Origin: Ehretia macrophylla
Lineage: Eukaryota > Streptophyta > Magnoliopsida > Boraginales > Ehretiaceae
Direction of reading: 5' to 3'
Assembly: GCA_037974665.1 (NCBI GenBank)
Contig: CM075775.1
Location: forward strand, 31,749,732-31,813,731
Length of the DNA: 64,000 nt
The notes beneath the pieces were generated by a model, which was given only the letters and a program-made list of their open reading frames with translations, ran no database searches and was not told where the DNA came from. Of the stretch, positions 38,148 through 49,294 are shown piece after piece (the stretch's first letter is position 1; the number at the start of each line of letters is the position of its first letter). The position numbers and the translations under genes were made by a program.

Positions 38148-40009
38148 ATGGTATTGTTTATAATGCAAAACCAATACTATTTTCATACTTGATCTTTCTT
38201 TTTTCGTGTCTATTTTTGAATCTTGTTGTGTGTGTATATATATATATATAACGTGTGTTTAGTGTTTCTCAGTTATATTTTATGTGCCATTTGTTGTTGT
38301 TGGTTTAAGCAGGATATAATGTCGTTACCACCATGGCTAGAACCATTGTTAAGCACAGATTTCTTTTCAACCTGCCGGACACATGGGGATCATCATGCCG
38401 TGAGGAGTGAATGCAACATGTATTGCTTAGACTGCAATGGTGATGCATTTTGCTTCTATTGCCGGTCATCAAAGCACAAAGATCATGATGTTCTACAGGT
38501 TTGTCTAATACGATATATATCACCCAAGAGTTGAGTGGTATGATCTGATAACAAACTGTTATAATCAGGGTTTGATATATCTTGTGTCTACTAACTTGAT
38601 CATGCTTCTTCCATGTTAAGTCATGTGTCCGAACATTTGGCAACTGACGAGAGTTTCCAATCATTAAAATTTAAAAGAAATAACTTCTTGCTTTGTTTAT
38701 TCACCTAAATGGTCACAATTTCATCTACTATGATCTTGCATAATTCATATATTTTTTTTTATTCTAATGGAAGTCAAATCATGGATGACCTTAAAACCTT
38801 TCATTCTATTACAATAAGTCGCTACCGACCATTCCACTCAACTTTGGATAAAAGAAAAAAGGGAAAGCAATGTTGCATTGTTTATTCACCTAAATGGTCT
38901 TCTTATTTATGTATTTTCATGGGGTTGTAGATAAGGAGATCATCATATCACAATGTGGTGAGGGTTTCAGAGATTCAGAAGGTATTGGACATAAGTGGAG
39001 TGCAGACGTATGTGATCAACAGCGCAAGGGTGTTGTTTCTCAACGAGAGGCCTCAGCCTAAAACTGGAAAGGGTGTTTCTTACATTTGCGAAACCTGTGG
39101 GAGGAGCCTTTTAGACCCTTTTCGTTTCTGCTCTTTGGGTTGTAAGGTTGGTGATTTTTTTTCTTATTTTCTTTTTAATTTTTTAATTTTTATTTTTTTT
39201 AAGCTTCACGTTGTTCACGATTCTTTAGTCATATATACCACCACACGCATTCATCATAATTAATCTCTTTTTCTTTTGATGATGAGTGGTTGCAGTAGTC
39301 TTTTCTTTTCTCTTTTTTCGGTAAGTAAGCAAATTTTATTAATGAAAAAATTAGTTAATTAAAAATGTTAAGGGGCGATATATATACTTTTTTTTATACC
39401 ATACAAGAAAGTATATATAAACTCCGATGAGGTGTTACTGTAATTAATCGTCATTATCATCAAATATGATCATATGGTCACAATTCATCACCCTATAGAC
39501 AATATTTATGAAAAATTCATAGTATATAGACAATATTTATGAAAAATTCATAGTATCCTTTTCGTTCGTACCCACCAACTGCTATTGTTGTCATTTAGAA
39601 TTTGTTGCATGTAATGTACATCATTATCAAATTAATTAGATCCCTTTTAATTTTATAACCTTACGAGTCATTATCAATTCCACCATCATGGGTTATTTAT
39701 ATTTGTATTAGTTAGTTTACGCGTAAATTTTACTTTGCTTTCTTTTTTATTTTTCGTTTGATTCCTTAGGTTGTAGGAATAAAGGGGAATGGAGATGCAA
39801 GATTTGCTTTTGATGCCAAGAATGAGATAGTAATGCAAAGAGGTCAAGGAATGTCAAGAAGAGTGATATCATCATCAAAAGAGGAAGAAGAATTGCGTGA
39901 AGGCTCACAACAAGACATGATATACCCGTCCACGCCACCTCCACCTCCACTTCCTTCTAGTGGAAGAAGACGAAAAGGCATACCTCATAGGGCGCCGTTT
40001 GGTTCCTAA
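38148..40009 (+). CDS. PLATZ family zinc-binding transcription factor
   Basis: Exons 38148-38150 (only the ATG), 38313-38498, 38931-39146 and 39770-40009, with GT-AG introns, give 214 residues beginning [14 protein letters not shown]. If the first exon is wrong, translation could begin at the ATG at 38319 and lose three residues. Zinc-ligand candidates cluster in exon 2 (C22, H25, C35, C39, C42, C48, C51, H56, H59) and exon 3 (YICETCGRS...FRFCSLGCK). Exon 3 also has [12 protein letters not shown] and [10 protein letters not shown], both family hallmarks. The C-terminal part is polar, with a PPPPP stretch and [13 protein letters not shown], a typical PLATZ ending. The family binds A/T-rich DNA in the nucleus and is generally reported as repressing. 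No damage is seen. Confidence 0.93.
39494..39555 (+). repeat. 31-bp tandem repeat in PLATZ intron 3
   Basis: Two identical copies of a 31-bp unit, TATAGACAATATTTATGAAA and following bases, starting at 39494 and 39525. Confidence 0.9.
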
Positions 40010-41164
40010 TTTTCAATTATATACAACTCACAATTAGTTGTCTCACAAGCTCATGATCTTTGGGGTCGTTATCTATGCAATTATAGTAAAATGATCGCAA
40101 CAGATCATTATTATTGGATGTCTCTCATAATATTAAAATATTATGAAAGAATTAATCCAAATTTGATGATTATAAGTCAAATTTGGAAAATTTCTTTAAT
40201 GATATTGTAACGTTACAAGAAGATTCAAATTCAACTATTATAGGTTGGGGAAAAGGGTTAGTGAGTTGCCCTTTTAGGTTGGCATCCCTAAACCAAACAA
40301 AATCTCTTGTGAAGATAGCAATAATGCAAGAGTAGTTATCGAAAGTTGCAAGGTGTAAATGTGATTAAGAAATTGAAGTGAGTTCTTTGTGGAGTCCGTT
40401 TCTATAGCTTTCATGGCCCCCACCAACCCACATGGCCTTTCATAAAGATGCAACACCTTTTATTTGTTTAATACATAGCATTGAGGGCAGATCAACTTTC
40501 TAAGATTGTTACTTAGTTAGGATAGCTTAATGAATTGGGATTCTTTGGAGTTTTTTAATTGGTTTGTATTTTACCATGAAAGCTATGTGGATATTTGTTA
40601 CATTAGTTGAAACCTAACAGTTAGGTAAGTTGCCATAAAAGTGATGGTTTCACAGCCTGTGATGAGCAAATCACCTTTCTTTCCACTCAATAATGTGATA
40701 AAGGGTGCTTTCATATCGTTTATTATCTTATAACTTAATGATTTAGAAAAAAAACAAATTGTGAGAATTGATGATAATAAAAGTTTGAGAGGATCCAAAT
40801 CCAAATAGGCAATGCATGGTCGGGCCTCAAAGGGAACGTTCGTTAATCCTTTGATGATTGAATACCTTTTAGATAATGTAAAAAACTCGATCTGAAAAAT
40901 TTTAATTCTCTCTTAACCCCTTTTGTTTGAGATTGATATCTGTTCTACCCTCCCTCATTCTTCTGTTTCCCGTTCAATTTCATTTTCTTTTTCAACTTCC
41001 TCCTTTTTTCCCCCTCTTTTGTGAAGCAATTTAGAATCTTTTGGTTACATCTTTTTATACCATGCTTTTGGTAAAACATAATCATGAAACGGTTTCCATC
41101 AAATGACAATAATTGCTTTTCTCCAACCTGAAGGAGAATTTGTTTATCTTCTTATACGAACTTC
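40010..41164. other. 3' flank of PLATZ and intergenic spacer
   Basis: No gene, RNA or transposon ends were recognised. Confidence 0.5.
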
Positions 41165-41955
41165 AATAACATAGTGTTTGGAAGTATTTGAGGTGTGAAA
41201 TTTATTTGATTCATAAATAAATTTTATGAGAATTTTTATTTACAAATGAATTCCCTTATTTGGAATTATAAAATAGTATTAAGTTAATTCTATTATTTAC
41301 AAATACAAAATGTATTTGAAACACATGTGAAATTGAAATCAATACTTGTATTTTACTTAAATGCCTTCTTTTATTCTATTCAAATTAGGTTTGTCATATA
41401 AATATTATCATCTCATCCCAGTATTGGTTATTGCTATTATCACAAAATTGTCTAAAAAAAGCAAAAAAAATGACAAATAATTTTTTTTAATAAAGTTAAA
41501 CATTATATAATAATCATAACTTTAACTATCAGTTCAAGATTATAAAATAAACCTACATTTTACGTGACAAAATAGCCTTTAGTTCAACCATACATTTAAT
41601 ATGAAAAAATAATCCTAAGAGAAAGAGTGAGACAAGTGTTTTCTTTTTTGCTAATAGAGAAACAATAAGAGAAGCAATGGTGGTTTTTTTATATATATTT
41701 TTTATCTTTGTATTTTAGCCAAAGTTCATCTCTTAAAGTTAAAGACAATTTTGTCATCAAAAGATGAGCAACAGATTTGGAAAACGTGGATTTGCAAATT
41801 TCACTTTTTTATGAAGGATTTGGGTAAAGCAAAAAATCCAGGATTTATAAATATTGAATTTCAAATTTTTTAAAAGAGTGCTTTCAAACACTAAAAATTG
41901 AATTTGCAAATAAATTTCACAAAATTTTACAAAATTCATTTGTTCAAACATCTGT
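41165..41955 (-). repeat. Dispersed AT-rich repeat, long copy
   Basis: Bounded by TTTGGAAGTATTTGAGGTG near the left and ACAAAATTCATTTGTTCAAA at the right. Its right part is the reverse complement of 59255-59500 (shared ATCTTTTGA and CAAAATTTTGTGAAAT-type sequence). The element appears to be an unclassified non-autonomous family of about 0.6-0.8 kb. Ends are approximate. Confidence 0.5.
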
Positions 41956-42549
41956 AAGAATTTATGGGAAGTTCATTATTCCATCAATTACAAACAAAGA
42001 TTACTTTACCCTTTACTAAAAGAAATAAAACATTAACCACTTCCGCATTTAAGAGCCTTTTTGCCACAACTTACATTTATAAATTTGTAGTTTTTAGTTT
42101 AGAATATTGGTTGCTTGTAGTTGTTTGTTGTAGAAGCTTTTTAAAACTTTAAAAATATTAAATTCACAAAATTTCTTTCAGCTTATGATTATCCATCGAT
42201 CTTAATAAAACAAAATTAATCTCACCACGTAGTTTATTTTTTCAATACCTTAATAATTACGTTTTCAAAAATAATTGTAGAAACAATCCCTAAAGGACTT
42301 TTATGCTTTTCATTTCATAGTTAGCAGTAAAATATCTTTGTCAAGCTAGTGATTTTTCCCCCTTTTTTTGGTAGGAAATGGAAATTAGATTGTTAAACTC
42401 CCGGCTTTCTTCATGTGGTTACTATTAGAACATAAGTCACTCTCACATCTGTTTTGCAGTATGGAAGACTCATTTTCAAAGAAAGCCAGTAGGAAAGCCA
42501 CCCAATCACTTCAGTCATTGGTATGGGATGAATAAGGGTAAATATTTAA

Positions 42550-42798
42550 TTTGGTCATTTATCTTTAAGGTTTGTGTCATTTTAGTCCTTATATTTTAAA
42601 ATGTACCATTTTAGTTTTATATATTTACAATTTGTCCCAATTTAATCCTTATCTTTCAAAATAGTGAAAGATTAACGTGGACCATAATGAGAAATATAAA
42701 GACTAAATTGGGACAAATAATAAAAATACAGGACTAAAAGAGTACATTTTGAAAAATAAACACTAAAATAACACAAACGCAAATAAATGAGACGTGTT
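42550..42798. repeat. Foldback MITE with arms of about 100 bp
   Basis: The left arm (GTTTGTGTCATTTTAGTCCT, then TTTGTCCCAATTTAATCC) and the right arm (GACTAAATTGGGACAAATAA ... CACTAAAATAACACAAAC) are long imperfect inverted repeats. Long arms of this ''fold of GTCC/TTTAGTC'' style are common in Mutator-like MITEs. The target duplication could not be fixed. Confidence 0.65.
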
Positions 42799-42805
42799 GT
42801 AAACA

Positions 42806-43417
42806 CAATAAAACAATGGGCCAAAAAGCCAACAGATTAGATGTAATAGAACTAATTGGACAAGCCCAGCATATAAAAGGAATTAAGCGAAAAACGGATC
42901 CAAAAACTGGACGACAGATCCAGAGCATTCAAAAAGGGTCAAGACCAACGAGAGAAAAAGACTACATAACACAGGCCACACACAAACGGGCCAGCTGCTG
43001 ATCGATGTAATCTTAAGAGAGGTAAAAACTGGCCTTTACAAAACAAAATTGGGACAACATTCTAATAACATATGCCTCTCTCCTCAGGACCTCATCTGGA
43101 TTGCTGATCCAGTCCACTTAGTTGACTTGTAGAATGTCGAAAGGAAAGTTCGACTAATGCCTGTGTTGAAAACCTGGCCCAAGAGCACAATTTGAGTACC
43201 TTGAACCGAACGATCAAGACTAAACCGGGACAATCAAATAAAAATACTATGGAGGTGGATTTGACCCTAAAAACATAATAACGTCATAAATGGCGATACA
43301 ATTATGAGAGAAATGATTTAGATCATTGAGTGTAGAGATTAAAAAATTGTATTATTACTTTATCACATTTGATCTATTTAGGAATTACAAACCCCATCAT
43401 TAAAACTAAAAGTTGTT
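42806..43417. other. Spacer with one short frame
   Basis: The 61-codon frame at 42816-43001 is basic and polar, with no recognised family and no splice partners. I do not call it a gene. Confidence 0.4.
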
Positions 43418-43533
43418 CTAGCCATTTGGTTTAGTGGTACAATTCTCACTTTAGATGCGAGAGATCTTAAAATCAATTTTCGTATCTAACATTCAAAGTA
43501 ATGTAAAATAAATTAGGCCTCCCTTGAATTAAG
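43418..43533 (+). mobile_element. tRNA-Pro-like SINE, copy 2 (best preserved)
   Basis: GCCATTTGGTTTAGTGGTAC then AATTCTCACTTTAGATGCGA and GAGATCTTAAAATCAATTTT align with the 5' half, anticodon arm and B-box region of plant tRNA-Pro. The tail AATGTAAAATAAATTAGGCC leads to an A-run at 43533-43542. Flanks ACTAAAAGTTG (left) and ACTAAAATTGC (right of the A-run) are a plausible target duplication. Confidence 0.75.
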
Positions 43534-43543
43534 AAAAAAAAAA

Positions 43544-44869
43544 CACTAAAATTGCATCAACTACCAAGTAGTCTCATCTCCTTGTACTACTATTCCAATG
43601 GAAATCATTGAAGATATTCATGATATATAATGGCAAATTCCTTTTGACTGCTATTCTAATGCAGTTGGCTTATCCTAAATTCTGGTATCTAATTTTTAGC
43701 CACAGTTGTTGGCAAATCTCCTTATCCATATGACAATTCTTGGGTGATAAAACCATTGCTTTCTTACGATATGACAAAAAAAGAAACTTGAAAAAAGAAA
43801 TCTTTACTTTCTACAGTAGATAACTTTCTATAAACAAGAAAGAGGAAACTATATTTTATCCCTTGCGATTTGCCATAAATATATAAAATTCCCGTGTGAT
43901 ACCATAATTAGTTGATAACCCCTATAATTTTTTTTTTTAAAGTTTGTCATAAACTCATAAAATTCTCATATGATATAGTAACTATAAAGTTAAGATGGAC
44001 GGCAAACTTGATAGAAAGGGGTAGGTTCAACCTTTCTAAAAATGACATGGGCATTCATTTCAACTAATTGTGGTATCCTAGGGTGATTTTTCTTATAAAA
44101 TTACGACAAATCACAAGAGGGTAAAATAGAGTATACCCTCAATGCATAAATTTTGTGCCGGCGCTATTCGGCTTTAGCTTGGCAAAGCCCAATGTATACA
44201 TGCTTGCTAAACTCTCGAAATCCTAAGAGCATTGATGATGAATGTGAAACAGTAGAACTAACAGGGTAAAATGGTATTAACTCATTTTTTAAGGGTACAA
44301 TTGCAACAGACTTAAATTCTTTCATAAAAATATAATATTATAAGAGGGAGATTTAATGGTGATAAATTATTTACACAAATATAATTAAATAATTTGACAA
44401 TTCATCAATATTAAATCTCTTTTACAAAATTGTATGTTATGAAAGATTCAAATTCGATTAACAATTACGGGTTAAAGTTGTTATATTTACCAAATGATAG
44501 TGTCTATGTTAGAACAAGTCCAAAATGACACGACGAACGTTTGAGGGCTTGAATTAGATCGTTCAAGGTTATTCTACAAGCTTCAACACAGTAAATACAA
44601 AGAATTAATCAACTTTGTGATGGAAAAATGATAATATAATGACCGAAAATAGTAGAGAGACCCCACACTCAAATAAGGGGATTAGCAAAAGTCAGCTGCC
44701 ACAAGAGGCTTATGTACTTGCATGTTTTGTATTCATAGATGTAGGTCCTAGGAAAGAAGCAAGAAAATTAGGGTCGAATTCATTGTAATGAAAGGGGTGC
44801 TTATTGGTTGAGATTAGAATGGAAAAATAGTTTTTGGGCACACTGTCTCACTTTGTTGTTTTTTAGCTA
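43544..44869. other. AT-rich intergenic sequence
   Basis: No gene was found. The stretches AAACTATATTTTATCCCTTG and AGAGGGTAAAATAGAGTATA (about 43848 and 44114) face each other and may be arms of an old foldback MITE; the ends were not resolved. Confidence 0.45.
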
Positions 44870-45272
44870 CTGAACTTGAGACTTTTGCTATTCGTTGTAT
44901 TTGTCTTTTTGTTGATCAGGTGTAGCATCCTAGCATTATTATTGAAAGTGATGCAAATATCGTTCTTAAAGCGATCGTTTCTTTGGAGTTTGCCCTTTGT
45001 TGGAGAACATATACTATTGTGGAGGATATCAGAAAGATTTTGGTAAGAAACTCAAGGCTGAGATTCCAATATATTAGAAGAACGGCCAACCAACCATGTC
45101 ACTGGTTAGCAAAGTGTAGGCGTAGGAAATAGTTACCTTTAAACTAGTATTCTTGTATTCTATCTCGTTTGATGTATCTCATTTCTCATGATATCAACCC
45201 TACATGGATTAGATAACTTGTATATTGGTTTATGATATATTTTAATTTATCTCTTTTATTTTTACCAAAAAA
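44870..45272 (+). mobile_element. LINE 3' fragment, RNase H-like domain
   Basis: Translation gives IIESDANIVLKAIVS, then WRTYTIVEDIRKILV and RRTANQPCHWLAKCRRRK before a stop. This is the C-terminal RNase H-like pattern of plant LINEs (ESD, IVEDIR, R.AN..A..LA). A 3' UTR and an A-rich end at about 45268 follow. 5'-truncated; not functional. Confidence 0.75.
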
Positions 45273-45605
45273 AATAGAAAAAAGAAGGGGGGCATTTTTT
45301 TGAAAAGAGTCGTGTATCTAATTTATCCGTCTCAATTGGTCTTATATATAACTAACTATCCAATTAACATGAATCATGTCAATTTTTGGAGTATCATGTC
45401 CTGAAATTTGATACTTAATATAAATTTGATAAACTTTTCGAAAGAGTTTCGATTATCAACAATGAAAGAAAATGGGGTGTCTGTTGACCCTACCGTGGTA
45501 CAACCTATTAATTAGACTACTAATTTGTCAACGGTTTCAATATACAATAATCAAGTACGACAGAGGTTTTTTTTAATGGCCACTGTTGTGGTTGCTTCAT
45601 ACCTA
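45273..45605. other. Upstream region of the dioxygenase pseudogene
   Basis: AT-rich. From about 45575 it is similar to 63000-63080, upstream of the second dioxygenase copy (both contain TGTGGTTGCTTCATACC-like sequence), so the duplication included the promoter. Confidence 0.6.
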
Positions 45606-45616
45606 CTATAAATAGA
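45606..45616 (+). promoter_or_regulatory. TATA box of the dioxygenase pseudogene
   Basis: CTATAAATAG matches the plant TATA consensus and aligns with CTATAAAGAG at 63043 in the second copy. A 5'-UTR intron is likely between it and the ATG (AAGCTAG|GTGAG ... AATAG|GTCAC). Confidence 0.6.
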
Positions 45617-46632
45617 AGCCATTTTTGTAGAGAGACTCTTCGATCAGTTTATTGAACAGTTAGTGTTACTCATTTGAGATGGGCCCTTGACAGAAGCTAG
45701 GTGAGATTTAATATCCATATTGCCAATCCTTTCTTTTTTTATTTGGTAGGCCAAACTCGTAGTTTAAATTAAAATTTTAATTATAATAGGTCACTACGTG
45801 ACTCCTACAATGGCGATATCAGCCCAAAGCACAAAGGCAAATGACCCTCCAGAAAGCCAATACCACAAGGGAGTGAAACACCTATGTGAAAGTGGGATTA
45901 CAAATATTGTTCCTAAGAAATACATATTGCCAGTTGCAGAACGTCCTAACACAATAAATGGAAAATCAAATGCCTCAGAACTTAACCTGAAGCTGCCAAT
46001 TATCTATTTTACTGAATTGCAGGGTCCTAACCGGTCTCAAGTCCTTAGCTCCCTTGCTTATGCTTGTGAAAATTACGGGGTTTTTCAGGTGGGCAATGGA
46101 AAAATTCGAGATGAAGGTTTCTTGGATGTGCATGCACAATAAGATCAGCCAATCATCTACAAATCAACCAAATCTAATTAGTTCTTAATTATGGCTATGA
46201 TCCTAATCCTGTCAACTGTCTTCTCTTTTTTTAACTCTATGCACACATGGGCTGATTCAAAACTTTTGTTTATTAGAGTTAAAAACACACAATTTAACAC
46301 TCATACACACACACACATTTATATATATATATATCTAATAGTGGGTTAAATTAATTTTTTAACTTAAAAATACATTCAAAATATATACATTTTAAAAAAA
46401 AATTGAGGTTAGTGCTGTGAGACTGAGTCATCTAGTGTAGATTGAATCATTATTTACAAACTTAATGATTCTACATAGTTGCCTTTAATTTAGCTTTAGA
46501 CAAAGTGAAGAATATTTGTATTGATTGGTTAGTTGGTTAGGTTTGCTTTCTATATATTTATTGTGTATAAATACCCTTCATTATCAATGAACTAGATGTG
46601 CAGATTTCATATCTCACCATTGCTTTATGCAT

Positions 46633-46780
46633 AATGATTCAATCCACACTAGATGACTCTTTGATAATGAAGGGTATTTATACACAATAAATATATAGAA
46701 AGCAAACCTAACCAACTAACCAATCAATACAAATATTCTTCACTTTGTCTAAAGCTAAATTATAGGCAACTATGTAGATT
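46633..46780 (-). repeat. Inverted rearranged LTR copy inside the 5' LTR
   Basis: AATGATTCAATCCACACTAG and CAATAAATATATAGAAAGCA are reverse complements of segments at about 46424-46450 and 46475-46590. The two pieces are joined in an order that simple inversion does not give. The 3' LTR lacks this block. Confidence 0.85.
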
Positions 46781-48342
46781 CAATGCACACTCAGTCCTAC
46801 ACAGATTTCATATCTCACCATTGCTTTATGCATCCCAACATGGTATCAGAGCTTCAAGCTCTCTTGTCGTTCCCCTTCCATCACGACTAACCTTTTTGGA
46901 TCCTTCAATGAGCCGCAAATCGTTTCCTCCATTGTAAGGCTCTCAAGCAATTTTTATCCTTGGCTCACCTCGCACTTCAGTCTTTTTCGCCCCCTTCCTC
47001 TATTAAATTGGAAGGTGGACAAGGCTCCCGTTACTGCGAATTGCCTCACGTCCGCTACTTTACTGGTTGCCTTTCTCTTTTTCTTGTTTTATACAAGATC
47101 AGGTCACTTCCTTTATTTTCAACCTTTATCTTGTGTACAACAATTGGCAACGCCACTTGTTGGAATTTTTTTTTTCTCTCTCATTTCCTTTCTTTAATTC
47201 CATCAAAGGAGTATGATTTTTCCCGTGGCTTGGCCGTTGTCAAAAAAAAAAAAAACAAATGGTGGTACTAGTTTTTTTTTTTCTCGTTGGGCGGTGGCGA
47301 GATTTGGTCTTTCTTTACCTTGGCCAGTAAACAGCAACAACATCAACACAAATTTGGATCACGGAGCTTCTTCGTCGTTATCTTCACTCTGGCGACTTCA
47401 TCTTCTAGAGTAGACGACACAGCTCATCTTCCCGGGTTTACTGAGATATTCTTTCGTTGTATCAGTAGCTTACCAGTGCTGCAACTTCTCTTCTTCCGGA
47501 GGCTGGTGCATGTGCACTTTATTCGAAAGAAGTGTTGTGCTTGATACCACAAGTTTTATGCATGTTCTTGACAGCACAATGGTACATGCTCAACAAAGTC
47601 AATGCAACATGATTACATGCCAACATATTTTTCAAACATGAATGCAACACATGGGTCTTGTGTTCTTTGCTTCGAAGTGGGAGTTTTTTGTAACATTTTG
47701 GGCATTCTTTTTGCCTTGCTTGGCATGGCAGTCCAATCTCAAGCAATTGGATCCTTATGCACTTCAAGACACTTCAGGCACCAGTCCACTTCGACAATTG
47801 TGGCTTATTCTTGTTCTTGGCTTTCTCAATTGGCTTGCCTCAGGCTTTATTTTTACTGGGCTTTCTCTCAATTGGCCTCATGGAGCAGTCTTTTCCTCAA
47901 AAGAAATTCATTTTCTTGGTAGCTTTTCTTTCCATAGGTTGTGGCTCAGTTGTTCTCCGGCTATTCTTGATCTCTTGTTGGGCTTTTGTCTATTGAACAT
48001 TGCCCATTTTCACGAGAGATTCAATTTCCGACTCGTTGCACAATATTCGAGGCACCATTTATCATTTATTCATTCTTCTTCACCTTGAAGCTTCCTCAAT
48101 TGAGTTGGTGATGTTGAACCATTTTTATCGAGTATCTTATATTTTTCGGGTGATTTGAAGAAGTCAAGAAGCTCATTTCTGCCTCTCGTGCTGAGTTCTT
48201 TTTTTTTTTTGCGTTCATGCTGACACTTCCAATCTTTAGTGTTTTGTAATTACGCTCTACCTATAACCTTTCAACGACTCAGCCCTATTCTCTTTCAAAC
48301 TTTAGTTACTTCTCTACATCAGTATCTAAAGTTTGAGGGGAA

Positions 48343-48566
48343 TGTGGGATTGAGTCATTTAGTGTGGATTGAATCATTATGTCCAAACATAATGATTCTA
48401 CATAGTTGCTTTTAATTTAACTTTAGACAAAGTGAAGAATACTTGTATTGATTGGTTAGTTGGTTAGGTTTCCTTTCTACATATTTATTGTGTATAAATA
48501 CCCTTCATTATCAATGAACTAGGTGTGCCGATTTCATATCTCACCATTGCTTTATGCATTCCAACA
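48343..48566 (+). repeat. 3' LTR of the intron-1 retrotransposon
   Basis: TGTGGGATTGAGTC...CATTCCAACA, 224 bp, with a TATA-like TGTGTATAAATACCC. It represents the unrearranged LTR. Confidence 0.9.
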
Positions 48567-48737
48567 AGTGCAACCCTAACTCAATAAGAAGTAGCTCGGT
48601 CCTTGTGCGCACGTGAGATTCCGTCTTAGTATTTTTTATTCAATTCATCTTAAGTTTGTCTTTATCTCTCTTCCAACATACGAGTTCTATTTCTTTACAT
48701 CTTATAAAAAGAGCTCATCCCTCGACTTTTAATACTT

Positions 48738-49093
48738 TTTTGGTCTTTTATCTTTAATCTCATTGACACTTTAGTCTCTTATCTTCAAAAGTGAGATATT
48801 ACAATCCCTTATCTTTTAAAGTTGGGACACCGTTAGTCTTTTTCGCTCAATTCGTTAATTTTTTAACAAAAAAATAAAACACATGTGTTGTACACGTGCT
48901 TCTCCTGTTAAAAAATTAATGGATTGAGCAAAAAAGATTAACGGATTGAGTGAAAAAGATTAATGGATTGAGCGAAAAGGACTAACGGTATCCCAACTTT
49001 AAAATATTATATACTGAAATGTTTCACTTTTGAAGATAAGGGACCAAAGTGTTATTGATGTCAAAGATAAAGAACCAAAAGTGGTATTAACCC
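48738..49093. repeat. Foldback MITE with arms over 100 bp
   Basis: The left arm (TAATACTTTTTTGGTCTTTT ... AAAGTTGGGACACCGTTAGT) is mirrored by the right arm (ACTAACGGTATCCCAACTTT ... AACCAAAAGTGGTATTA). A central block has three tandem copies of ATTAACGGATTGAG-like sequence. The long arms suggest a Mutator-type MITE; the target duplication was not resolved. Confidence 0.75.
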
Positions 49094-49116
49094 TTATGTT
49101 ATTCATTGGTTCTACC

Positions 49117-49294
49117 CATTGGCGGGCATATACTATGTTGAGGTGCACCCCTCAACTTGAAATTTTTTTTCTTTGTTTTGATTTTTTTTTTCAAAAAAAT
49201 ATTATATTGGATATTTTTGTTATATGATAACGCACCCTGATCTCTCTCACTATACGAATGCACTCCCTAAGTTTGGATACCTGGACCGCCACTA
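49117..49294. mobile_element. hAT-type MITE, 178 bp
   Basis: The inner ends are CATTGGCGGGC and, inverted, GGACCGCCACTA (shared TGGCGG core). GTTCTACC is duplicated exactly at 49109-49116 and 49295-49302; an 8-bp duplication is diagnostic of hAT. Related sequence occurs near 63620-63690 and 62675-63000. Confidence 0.8.

Larger units (their letters stand above)
46416..48566 (+). mobile_element. Non-autonomous LTR retrotransposon, 2151 bp, in intron 1
   Basis: 5' LTR 46416-46840, then TGGTATCAGAGCTTC, a perfect initiator-Met tRNA primer site typical of Copia, an inner region of 1502 bp, a polypurine tract (GTTTGAGGGGAA) and 3' LTR 48343-48566. Target duplication AGTGC at 46411-46415 and 48567-48571. 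The inner region encodes no gag, protease, integrase or RT that I can see; the longest frame (47642-48088) is hydrophobic and unlike them. The LTRs differ in length, 425 against 224 bp. The element must be mobilised in trans. Confidence 0.9.

Noticed and set aside
47642-48088. 148-codon frame in the LTR retrotransposon
   Set aside because: No recognisable gag, protease, integrase or RT motif; hydrophobic composition and overlapping frames of similar length suggest chance.
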